This document shows, one piece after another, positions 1 to 5,733 of a DNA stretch of 7,365 nucleotides. The position numbers and the translations under genes were made by a program. The notes under the pieces were generated by a model. It was not told the origin of the DNA. It worked only from the letters and a program-made list of their open reading frames with translations, and searched no databases. The stretch is from Acidaminobacter sp. (lineage in GTDB: Bacteria > Bacillota_A > Clostridia > Peptostreptococcales > Acidaminobacteraceae): assembly GCA_009881125.1 (NCBI GenBank), contig WXFH01000418.1, positions 1 to 7,365 of the forward strand. Direction: 5' to 3'. Within the stretch, counting starts at the first letter, position 1. Each line of letters opens with the position of its first letter.

Positions 1-31
1 ATCAACCGGCCATCTCAAGGTCTTTATCATT

Positions 32-130
32 TGAGAAATTTGAAACTGGGTGTCAGCGGCTGAAGCCTATCGACCCCTATTTCTCACATGAAACTCGGTG
101 TCTGACACCGAGTTTTCACACCGAGTTTTC
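32..130. repeat. REP-like palindromic intergenic element with a tandem 13-bp duplication
   Basis: Several structured pieces lie side by side. TGAGAAAT (32-39) pairs with ATTTCTCA (79-86), enclosing GGGT/ACCC (48-51/73-76) and GGC/GCC (58-60/65-67), which gives an imperfect 55-bp hairpin. A tight perfect palindrome follows, AAACTCGGTGTC (91-102), one T, then GACACCGAGTTT (104-115). The 13-mer ACACCGAGTTTTC is exactly duplicated in tandem (105-117 and 118-130), so the left arm could pair with either copy. TGAAACTGGGTGTCAG (41-56) is a 14/16 match to positions 89-104. This layout resembles REP/BIME-type elements, but copies elsewhere in the genome cannot be seen from here. The tight hairpin followed by TTTTC could also act as a weak terminator. 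Confidence 0.55.
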
Positions 131-158
131 GTCGTCCCACCTTCCACCTCCACTATAA

Positions 159-200
159 GAAAATGTGCCGATGGTCATTTGATCAGCGGCACATTTTTTT
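159..200. terminator. Intrinsic terminator at the 3' end of the LysR gene, probably bidirectional
   Basis: AAAATGTGCCG (160-170) pairs perfectly with CGGCACATTTT (187-197). An inner stem (172-176 with 181-185, one G-U pair) continues it after a single A/G mismatch. On the plus strand the stem runs into seven T residues (194-200). On the minus strand it begins 14 nt after the LysR stop codon and ends in a shorter T-rich run (TTTTCTT). It therefore suits the end of the regulator transcript and would also block plus-strand reading from the left. Confidence 0.8.
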
Positions 201-211
201 CATTTAAATTT

Positions 212-1183
212 CTAAAGCTCGACCTCACTGCCCTCAAAACGCCGATCTTTCTCAAAGTTCATTAAAACCTCGATTGAAATTTGAATAAAATCCTTCACAT
301 ATTGGGTCAAGTACTTCTCATTGCGATGCGCAATGACGAGTCTGTGCTGCACCAATTTCTCGCTGGATTTGAGAGGAAAACAATGACTGTCATTCAAAAC
401 CCCTTTAAGCAGCGGGAGTCTCATCTCAGTCACGAAGAAGGCAGCAAAATCTTTAGGATAAAGGGAAATCAATAGCTCAGTATTGGTGGACTCAATAAAG
501 ACGTTCGGTTTGTAGCCCGCGACATTAAAGCATTCATCCGTTGTTTTTCTCAGCCGGTTCGGCGGCTTGACGAGCATAAAGGGAAGTTTTGAGAATAGTT
601 TCAGGTCTGCACCATACTGTGCTTCTTGTTTTAAGTCCTCAGCCGTATTACCATAGTATTTATGCAACAAAGTGTCTGAAACGACAAGGTAGGTATGATC
701 ATTCAACAAAGGTGTGACTTCAAGTGGTGAATCATCTGCATTTTTAATTCCAATAAAGACATCCAGTTGGCCTTCTGCCACCATTTCCTCCATGTTGGCA
801 GACTGTGTTTCTGTGAGCTGAATATTGATATTTGGCCACTTCTGGTAGAAGATAGGCAGAATTAGCGGCAAGCAGACCTGAGCACGGTAAGCCGGAATCC
901 CAATACGCAGCACGCCCACGCCTTTTTCTGAGATCTCAGCTAATTGATTTATGATTGTTGCGTTTTCGGCCAAAATCTTCTCGGCAGTTTCCAGCAATTT
1001 CTCGCCGGCATAGGTTAATGTCAATTTTGGCTTTCGGTTAAAGAGATCCACGCCATAATATTGTTCAAGTTTTTGAATGTGAAGACTCAGATTTTGTTGA
1101 GAAATAAACAATCTTTTTGCGGTATTGGTGAAATGCAGATCTTTGGCAGTTTCAACGAAGTAATAATAACTCACTAAATTCAT
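212..1183 (-). CDS. LysR-type transcriptional regulator
   Basis: This 323-residue protein has the length and layout of LysR-family regulators. The N-terminal winged helix-turn-helix covers about residues 1-60, with the family pattern FTNTAKRLFISQQNLSLHIQ (18-37) followed by KLE, GVDLF and R50. A linker helix (about 60-88) leads to a periplasmic-binding-protein-like effector domain (about 91-300) beginning VLRIGIP and including DVFIGI (141-146). The start is supported by AAAGGAG (complement of 1192-1198) 8 nt upstream of ATG. It is transcribed away from the amidohydrolase-transporter operon across a 284-bp gap, the usual arrangement for a LysR regulator and its target. It probably senses the imported acid or a pathway intermediate, which is inference. 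A perfect CTTTCGAAAG palindrome overlaps its ribosome binding site and may serve autoregulation. Confidence 0.93.
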   Translation of the reverse strand: MNLVSYYYFVETAKDLHFTNTAKRLFISQQNLSLHIQKLEQYYGVDLFNRKPKLTLTYAGEKLLETAEKILAENATIINQLAEISEKGVGVLRIGIPAYRAQVCLPLILPIFYQKWPNINIQLTETQSANMEEMVAEGQLDVFIGIKNADDSPLEVTPLLNDHTYLVVSDTLLHKYYGNTAEDLKQEAQYGADLKLFSKLPFMLVKPPNRLRKTTDECFNVAGYKPNVFIESTNTELLISLYPKDFAAFFVTEMRLPLLKGVLNDSHCFPLKSSEKLVQHRLVIAHRNEKYLTQYVKDFIQISIEVLMNFEKDRRFEGSEVEL

Positions 1184-1194
1184 TGGGAATGCTC

Positions 1195-1204
1195 CTTTCG
1201 AAAG
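1195..1204. promoter_or_regulatory. CTTTCGAAAG palindrome overlapping the LysR ribosome binding site
   Basis: A perfect 10-bp palindrome overlaps the AAAGGAG Shine-Dalgarno of the minus-strand LysR gene (complement of 1192-1198). It shares the TTCGAA core with the two palindromes inside the operon promoter, so the same protein may bind all three. As a lone match it would be weak; the shared core in one short control region is what supports it. Confidence 0.35.
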
Positions 1205-1349
1205 ACTTTATCCTATGATTCAAATAAACAAGAAGGGATCAATCTGTGATAAATGGATAATAAGTTAGTCAAAAGATTAACAATAATAATTTGTGTCTAT
1301 TTTATTTTCCCACAATATTTACTTGTTGACCAGACCTGATTTTCTGTGT

Positions 1350-1378
1350 TTGAGTTTTCGAACAATTTCGAATATGAT
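1350..1378 (+). promoter_or_regulatory. Predicted sigma-A-type promoter of the catabolic operon
   Basis: TTGAGT (1350-1355; 4 of 6 to TTGACA) and TATGAT (1373-1378; 5 of 6 to TATAAT) are separated by exactly 17 bp. Transcription would start near 1385, giving a leader of about 83 nt before the amidohydrolase. It is the best promoter-like pair seen in the intergenic region and points toward the operon. Confidence 0.6.
1357..1372. promoter_or_regulatory. Candidate operator: two TTCGAA palindromes within the promoter spacer
   Basis: The 16-mer TTCGAACAATTTCGAA consists of two 6-bp palindromes whose starts are 10 bp apart, so they face the same side of the helix, and the whole unit is nearly symmetric. 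It lies wholly between the predicted -35 and -10 boxes, where a bound protein would block or reshape the promoter. It does not fit the T-N11-A LysR box, so the binding protein may not be the neighbouring LysR regulator. Confidence 0.45.
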
Positions 1379-1398
1379 GCAATTAAGCTAAACAACAG

Positions 1399-1412
1399 CG
1401 AAAACGCTCAGA
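1399..1412 (+). promoter_or_regulatory. cre-like catabolite control site
   Basis: CGAAAACGCTCAGA matches 11 of 14 positions of the Gram-positive CcpA site TGWAARCGYTWNCW, including the whole central GWAARCGYT. The mismatches fall in the outer positions. It lies about 15-28 nt downstream of the predicted start point, where CcpA bound to DNA typically blocks elongation. The same bases also form a minor AGCG-AAAA-CGCT hairpin (1397-1408), an alternative reading. Confidence 0.35.
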
Positions 1413-1467
1413 CCAAACAACCAATCAGGTGCATAATTACTAAGTAAAGTATGGAGTTGAGCATAGC

Positions 1468-2601
1468 ATGTATGAGATTTTACTCAAGAATGGCAGAGTG
1501 GTAGATCCTTATAACGGCATAGATCAGATTATGGATCTTGGATTATCGGGGGGTGTTATAGAAAAGGCGGAGATCAACATTACCGAAGCAGCAGCTCAGA
1601 TTATCGACCTTTCAGGCTGCATTGTCACACCGGGATTGATTGACATTCACACACATATTTTTCCCCTTGCGGAAATTGGTGTTTTAGGAGAAGCGACCTA
1701 CTTTCCATCAGGTGTCACCACCGTCGCAGATGCCGGAAGCGCCGGAGCGGGGACTTATGAAGGCCATCGGGGGTTTCTGAGCAGCACAAAGCTGAATGTG
1801 AAATGCTTTCTCAACATCAGCTCAGGTGGATTAGCAACCGGAAGTTACCTAGAAAACTTAAATCCAGAGAAATTCAACAGAGAAAAGATCAAGAAACTGT
1901 TCAGAAAGTACCCAGAGGATTTAATCGGACTCAAGGTTCGACAAGGCGCTGAAATTGTGGGCGACTACGGTCTTGAGCCTTTAAGGGAAACCATCCGGCT
2001 GGCAGAGGAACTTGGCGTCAGAGTTATGGTGCATTGCTCGAATCCGCCGGACAGGATGGATGAACTCATAAACCTGCTTCGAACGGGAGACATCTTGTCT
2101 CACGCTTTTCAGAAAAAGGGAAGCAGCATTCTAGACAGTCAGGGGACGGTCAGTGAGGCTGTCAGGAGAGCAAAAGCGCGCGGCGTCATCTTTGATGTGG
2201 CACATGCCAACATCCACTTTTCACACCATGTCGCTGGAAAAGCCTTTGAACAGGGGATTCTCCCGGATACCATCAGCACGGATCTGACAGTGAGAAGTTT
2301 ATATAAACGTCCTGCGGTCATGAACATGCTTCACGTCATGTCAAAATTTCTGGCCATGGGCATGACGCTGAACCAAATCATCAAAGCATGTACACAAAAG
2401 CCAGCAGAAATTTTAGGCAAAGAAAGGGAACTTGGTTCTTTAACTCCTGGCACTTTAGCAGATATCGCTGTCTTGAAGCTAATAGATTCAAATGTAGAGT
2501 TTGGTGATTGTGATGGCAGCATCATTAATGGATCACAGCAATTCAGAGCTATGCTGACGATTAAGGAGGGGGATTTGGTTTTCAGAGACATCGAAATCTA
2601 A
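1468..2601 (+). CDS. Metal-dependent amidohydrolase/deacetylase (dihydroorotase-like, COG3964/EF_0837-type)
   Basis: The 377-residue protein is a full-length amidohydrolase-superfamily TIM barrel with the flanking beta-sandwich formed by both ends. Visible metal and catalytic residues are HTH (H61, H63) after TPGLIDI, K156 in GLKVR (likely the carboxylated bridging lysine), H189 in VMVHC, H212 in LSHAF and D272 in STDLT, with the C-terminal PAEILG and GTLADIAVL signatures. Characterised COG3964 relatives hydrolyse acetylated (R)-hydroxy acids such as acetyl-(R)-mandelate and some N-acyl-D-amino acids; others sit in sugar-acid operons. True dihydroorotase is unlikely because no pyrimidine genes are near. 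Start: ATG at 1468 with GGAG (1453-1456) at an 11-nt spacing, rather long, which suggests modest translation. It is first in the operon, 28 nt before tctC. The exact substrate is unknown; it probably acts in the cytoplasm on the imported compound. Confidence 0.85.
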   Translation: MYEILLKNGRVVDPYNGIDQIMDLGLSGGVIEKAEINITEAAAQIIDLSGCIVTPGLIDIHTHIFPLAEIGVLGEATYFPSGVTTVADAGSAGAGTYEGHRGFLSSTKLNVKCFLNISSGGLATGSYLENLNPEKFNREKIKKLFRKYPEDLIGLKVRQGAEIVGDYGLEPLRETIRLAEELGVRVMVHCSNPPDRMDELINLLRTGDILSHAFQKKGSSILDSQGTVSEAVRRAKARGVIFDVAHANIHFSHHVAGKAFEQGILPDTISTDLTVRSLYKRPAVMNMLHVMSKFLAMGMTLNQIIKACTQKPAEILGKERELGSLTPGTLADIAVLKLIDSNVEFGDCDGSIINGSQQFRAMLTIKEGDLVFRDIEI

Positions 2602-2629
2602 ATAGTAAATTAAAATTTGGGAGGTCAAT

Positions 2630-3634
2630 ATGAAAGGGTTAAAAAAATTCATCTCATTACTGTTAGCACTCGTCCTTATTTTTTCTTTAGCAGCATGTGG
2701 TAAAAGCAATGGGTCTGCGGCAGGAACCGGTACTGAAACACAGGGTTCTGATTGGCCTAAAAAAACCATACAAATTGCAGTGCCTTATAACGCCGGTGGT
2801 GACACTGACATCTACTGCCGTCTTGCGGCAGAGCGCTTAAGTGATATTCTTGGTCAGACTATTGTCGTCGTCAATATTGCTGGCTCCGGCGGCATTCTCG
2901 CGGCTAAACAAATCATGGCAGAAGATCCAAATGGCTACAACATCCTCTTCAGCCATACAGGCGGACTTATTCAGGAAGCCAGCGGCATGGCAGACTTCTC
3001 CTATGCAGAGTCCTTTGAATCTGGTGGCACTTTAGTAGAAGATAACACGTATACCATGGTTGCTAAAACAGAGAGCGGCTGGAAAACTCTGGCGGATGTT
3101 GTAGCAGCAGCTAAAGCAGCACCGGGTACAATTACTTATTCTCAAGTCAATGGACAGGTAACGCACTTCGTTTCCAAAAAGTTTGAAGAAGCTGCTGGAA
3201 TTGAACTGGACAAGATCGACGTAGGCTCCTCTGCTGCGGATAGAACCGCAGCGTTCCTCGGCGGTCAAGTCGACTTGCTCGTCGTCAACTATGCAAATAT
3301 TGCAGATTACGTAGAAGCAGGACAATTTGTGCCGCTTGGCATTTTGGCACCTGAACGTGTCGCGACTTTACCTGATGTTCCTACCTTCGTAGAACAAGGC
3401 TTTGACGTTGTCGCTGCGAAGCGTTACTCCTACAAATTCCCTAATGGAACGGATCAAGCCATTCTTGACAAATTTACAGCCGCAATCAAACAAGTCTCAG
3501 AGGATCCGGCATTCCAGGAAGAGCTTGCTGCATTCCACGCGGCGCCTTACTTCAAAGATCCTGTGACCACTGAAACGGATGAGGCAGCTGAAGTTGTCCT
3601 TCTGAAAGAAGTCATGGGTGATGTATTCAAGTAA
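2630..3634 (+). CDS. tctC: Tripartite tricarboxylate transporter solute-binding lipoprotein TctC (Bug family)
   Basis: This 334-residue protein is the extracellular binding component of a TctCBA secondary transporter. It begins with a lipoprotein signal: MKGLKK, a hydrophobic segment (7-20), then lipobox LAAC with lipidated Cys23, and a Gly/Ser/Thr-rich linker (24-41). The mature domain opens with the Bug/TctC signature, VPYNAGGDTDIYCRLAAERL (51-70), LGQTIVVVN (74-82) and GSGGILAAKQI (85-95); the GGxxD turn contacts the ligand carboxylate in this family. TLPDVPTFVEQGFD (247-260) is the typical second-lobe signature. The lipid anchor favours a Gram-positive host, because most proteobacterial relatives are soluble periplasmic proteins. 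Start: ATG at 2630 behind GGGAGG (2619-2624), the best ribosome binding site in the operon, as expected for an abundant binding protein. The ligand is probably an organic acid; which one cannot be read from sequence. Confidence 0.93.
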   Translation: MKGLKKFISLLLALVLIFSLAACGKSNGSAAGTGTETQGSDWPKKTIQIAVPYNAGGDTDIYCRLAAERLSDILGQTIVVVNIAGSGGILAAKQIMAEDPNGYNILFSHTGGLIQEASGMADFSYAESFESGGTLVEDNTYTMVAKTESGWKTLADVVAAAKAAPGTITYSQVNGQVTHFVSKKFEEAAGIELDKIDVGSSAADRTAAFLGGQVDLLVVNYANIADYVEAGQFVPLGILAPERVATLPDVPTFVEQGFDVVAAKRYSYKFPNGTDQAILDKFTAAIKQVSEDPAFQEELAAFHAAPYFKDPVTTETDEAAEVVLLKEVMGDVFK

Positions 3635-3647
3635 GTCCCTATCACTG

Positions 3648-3699
3648 AAGTGGTGTCAATTGAATGAGTCATCATTGACACGGTCTTTTGACACCACTT
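3648..3699 (+). promoter_or_regulatory. Intercistronic hairpin between tctC and tctB with two alternative stems
   Basis: AAGTGGTGTCAA (3648-3659) is perfectly complementary to TTGACACCACTT (3688-3699), a 12-bp stem. A second perfect pairing, GTGTCAAT (3653-3660) with ATTGACAC (3674-3681), uses the same left-arm bases, so the two stems exclude each other. No good T-run follows, so a full terminator is unlikely. A structure after the binding-protein gene that protects its mRNA, or partly terminates, would raise TctC above the membrane subunits, as known for other binding-protein transporter operons. Confidence 0.65.
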
Positions 3700-3725
3700 T
3701 CTATGTCATTAAGTGGAGATTGATT

Positions 3726-4199
3726 ATGAGTGAAAAACGAAGAGATATAATTGGTTCCATCATATTTATTATCTTTGGCATCTTTTTATTCGCTGTCTCG
3801 TTTACAGTGAAAACTATAATTGAAAATGATGTGGGTCCTGCGTTTATGCCTAAAATCGTAGCAGTTGCCATAGTGATTGTCTCGGTGAGCAAGCTCATCA
3901 TTGCGCTTAAAAATAATAGCGCATCGTATACGACAGAGAAAAAATCAAAGGACGACAAAATGGGTAGTCTTCTAACCATTCTTAACCTGGGTGCCTATGT
4001 CGTTTTGTTTGAACCCTTAGGCTTCATCATTTCATCCATTGTCTACCTGATTCTGCAGATGATCATTTTATCGGATAAGGTTAACTTCAAACCAGTCAAA
4101 TTCGCCATCATATCAGTAGCCTCAACTGTAGCAATCTATTTCCTCTTTGTGTATGCATTCAACCTCATGCTGCCCGAAGGCTTATTAGGAATTATTTGA
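3726..4199 (+). CDS. tctB: Tripartite tricarboxylate transporter small membrane subunit TctB
   Basis: This is a 157-residue hydrophobic protein, normal for TctB (about 150 residues), with four predicted membrane segments near residues 8-28, 43-62, 82-116 (which may be two short spans) and 124-147. A charged loop (62-79, rich in Lys and Asp) separates the halves. The motif VGPAFMPKI (36-44) and the central FEPLGFIISS (95-104) are family-typical. The frame is open upstream to 3618, but ATG 3726 is preferred: GTGGAG (3713-3718) lies 7 nt ahead, the protein then starts with a charged MSEKRRD just before the first membrane span, and the longer form would overlap tctC and translate the intercistronic hairpin. 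TctB is the less conserved accessory membrane subunit of the TctA channel. The gene precedes tctA by 16 nt. Confidence 0.9.
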   Translation: MSEKRRDIIGSIIFIIFGIFLFAVSFTVKTIIENDVGPAFMPKIVAVAIVIVSVSKLIIALKNNSASYTTEKKSKDDKMGSLLTILNLGAYVVLFEPLGFIISSIVYLILQMIILSDKVNFKPVKFAIISVASTVAIYFLFVYAFNLMLPEGLLGII

Positions 4200-4215
4200 G
4201 AGAAGGAATGATTTC

Positions 4216-5703
4216 ATGGTTTTAGAAGGTATATTAGCGGTAATTTTGTCTCCGACATGTCTCTTGGTCACACTTTTAGGTGTCGTCGTCGGGATTATCT
4301 TTGGTTCGATTCCCGGTCTGTCCGCGACAATGGCAGTCGTCCTGTTTCTTCCAATGTCATTTGGCTTATCTCCTGTAGATGGCATCTCGCTTTTAATGGG
4401 TTTATACATAGGTGGTATTTCGGGCGGATGTATTTCGGCGGTCCTGCTGAAAATCCCAGGTACGCCATCCTCCATTTCAACGGTCTTTGATGGAGGACCA
4501 ATGGCAGATAAGGGTGAAGCTGGCAGAGCAATCGGCATCTCCATTTTGTATTCTTTCATAGGCGGCATCCTGAGTTTGATCGCATTGATCTTCATCTCGC
4601 CGTACCTCGCAGCCATCACACTCAAATTCACAGCCTTTGAATATTTCTCAATTGCATTATTCTCCCTTACGATTATTGCGAGTATGTCAGGCAAATCCGT
4701 TCTGAATGGCTTGCTGAGCGGACTTTTGGGCATGGCCCTCGCCTTTGTAGGGATTTCGCCGATTGACGGCTTCATGCGCTTCAACTTCAACTCCATTAAC
4801 CTTTTAAACGGCTTCGATATTGTAGCGGTATTGATCGGACTTTTCGCAGTCACAGACATTATCCAGACCGGCGCAGACAGAAAGCGGCTTTTCGACAAGG
4901 GTAATATCATTCAGTACAGTATGAAGGGCTTTGGTATTAGTCTTCATGAATTCAAAGGCCAGTTCGTCAATATGATTCGGTCCGCGCTGATTGGACTCGG
5001 TATTGGCATTCTTCCGGGTATTGGCGGATCGACGTCAGGACTGTTGGCATACTCTTCCGCACAGAATGCGTCAAAGTACCCTGAAAAATTCGGCACTGGG
5101 ATCATCGATGGCGTCATTGCCTCTGAAACGGCCAACAACGCAACCATCGGCGGCGCTCTGATTCCTCTGCTGACCATGGGCATCCCGGGCAGTACGGTCG
5201 CAGCGGTTATCCTGGGTGGCCTCACCATTCATGGGATCACCCCAGGTCCACTAATTTTCGTCAAGAACGGCGTATTTATGTATGCGATCTTCACAGCGCT
5301 GTTGGTTGCCAACCTGTACATGTTGGTTGTGGAATACGCTGGTCTCAAATGGTTCGTCAAACTTCTGGGAATTCCTAAACATATTTTGCTTCCAATTGTC
5401 ATGGTGCTCTGCGCTGTCGGCGCTTACGCAACCGGCAACAATGTCTTTGATGTCTGGAGTATCTTCGCCTTTGGCATGCTTGGATTGATGCTGAAAAAGC
5501 TGGCCATTACAACGACTCCGTTTATTATTGGTTACATTCTCTCAGGCATGGCGGAAGAGAATCTTCGCAGAGCATTGATTGTCAGCAAAGGCGATCTGCT
5601 TCCATTTATCACAAGACCAATTTCTGCACTGTTCTTAATCGTTGCGGTAGTCTCCATCGTTATGATTGTCATTAAGAATAAAGCAAAAAGAGCGACAGCT
5701 TAG
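4216..5703 (+). CDS. tctA: Tripartite tricarboxylate transporter large membrane subunit TctA
   Basis: This 495-residue protein, full length for TctA (about 500), has roughly 10-12 hydrophobic segments. It shows the internal duplication of the family: IPGLSATMAVVLFLP (32-46) mirrored by LPGIGGSTSGLLAYS (266-280), and KIPGTPSS (79-86) mirrored by GIPGSTVAA (322-330). The most conserved block runs PEKFGTGIIDGVIASETANN (289-308) through GGALIPLLTMGIPGS to IHGITPGPLIF (338-348). TctA forms the cation-coupled carboxylate channel in the cytoplasmic membrane, fed by TctC. Start: ATG at 4216 with AAGGA (4203-4207) 8 nt upstream. tctB ends 16 nt before it. No truncation or missing signature is apparent, so the transporter looks complete and functional. 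Confidence 0.96.
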   Translation: MVLEGILAVILSPTCLLVTLLGVVVGIIFGSIPGLSATMAVVLFLPMSFGLSPVDGISLLMGLYIGGISGGCISAVLLKIPGTPSSISTVFDGGPMADKGEAGRAIGISILYSFIGGILSLIALIFISPYLAAITLKFTAFEYFSIALFSLTIIASMSGKSVLNGLLSGLLGMALAFVGISPIDGFMRFNFNSINLLNGFDIVAVLIGLFAVTDIIQTGADRKRLFDKGNIIQYSMKGFGISLHEFKGQFVNMIRSALIGLGIGILPGIGGSTSGLLAYSSAQNASKYPEKFGTGIIDGVIASETANNATIGGALIPLLTMGIPGSTVAAVILGGLTIHGITPGPLIFVKNGVFMYAIFTALLVANLYMLVVEYAGLKWFVKLLGIPKHILLPIVMVLCAVGAYATGNNVFDVWSIFAFGMLGLMLKKLAITTTPFIIGYILSGMAEENLRRALIVSKGDLLPFITRPISALFLIVAVVSIVMIVIKNKAKRATA

Positions 5704-5733
5704 TCAGCCAAAAATGTTAAGTGTGGTGAAGAT

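Larger units (their letters stand above)
1184..1467. promoter_or_regulatory. Divergent control region between the LysR gene and the catabolic operon
   Basis: This 284-bp, A/T-rich stretch has no convincing gene. It contains the operon promoter (1350-1378), three TTCGAA palindromes (1197-1202, 1357-1362, 1367-1372), a cre-like site (1399-1412) and a TTGTG-N15-CACAA dyad (1291-1315) centred about 80 bp upstream of the predicted start point, a location where LysR regulators can bind. No clear LysR promoter could be fixed: minus-strand TTGACT and TATTAT-like hexamers exist around 1250-1285 but at poor spacing. Confidence 0.7.

Noticed and set aside
3..158. Plus-strand frame open from the left edge to TAA at 156-158, just before the terminator
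   Set aside because: The 51 codons have no recognisable motif, run through the palindromes and tandem repeat, and are rich in Pro, Ser and His. An open run of this length is not rare by chance. The tail of an upstream gene cannot be excluded.
1334..1430. ACCTGATT (1334-1341) and AATCAGGT (1423-1430) inverted repeat around the predicted start point
   Set aside because: An 8-bp inverted pair at free spacing is expected about once by chance in a region this long, so looping operators are not supported.
3675..3710. TTGACA hexamer (3675-3680) as an internal promoter for tctBA
   Set aside because: No acceptable -10 box lies 16-18 bp downstream; the hexamer is explained as part of the hairpin arms.
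3618..3725. Upstream extension of tctB to an ATG at 3618
   Set aside because: It would overlap the end of tctC, translate the intercistronic hairpin and add a tail not expected in TctB. ATG 3726 has a good ribosome binding site.
4185..4910. Long minus-strand reading frame (241 codons) opposite tctA
   Set aside because: It lies antisense to the highly conserved TctA coding region, has an odd Lys/Pro/Ile-rich composition with no domain, and is explained as a codon-bias shadow.
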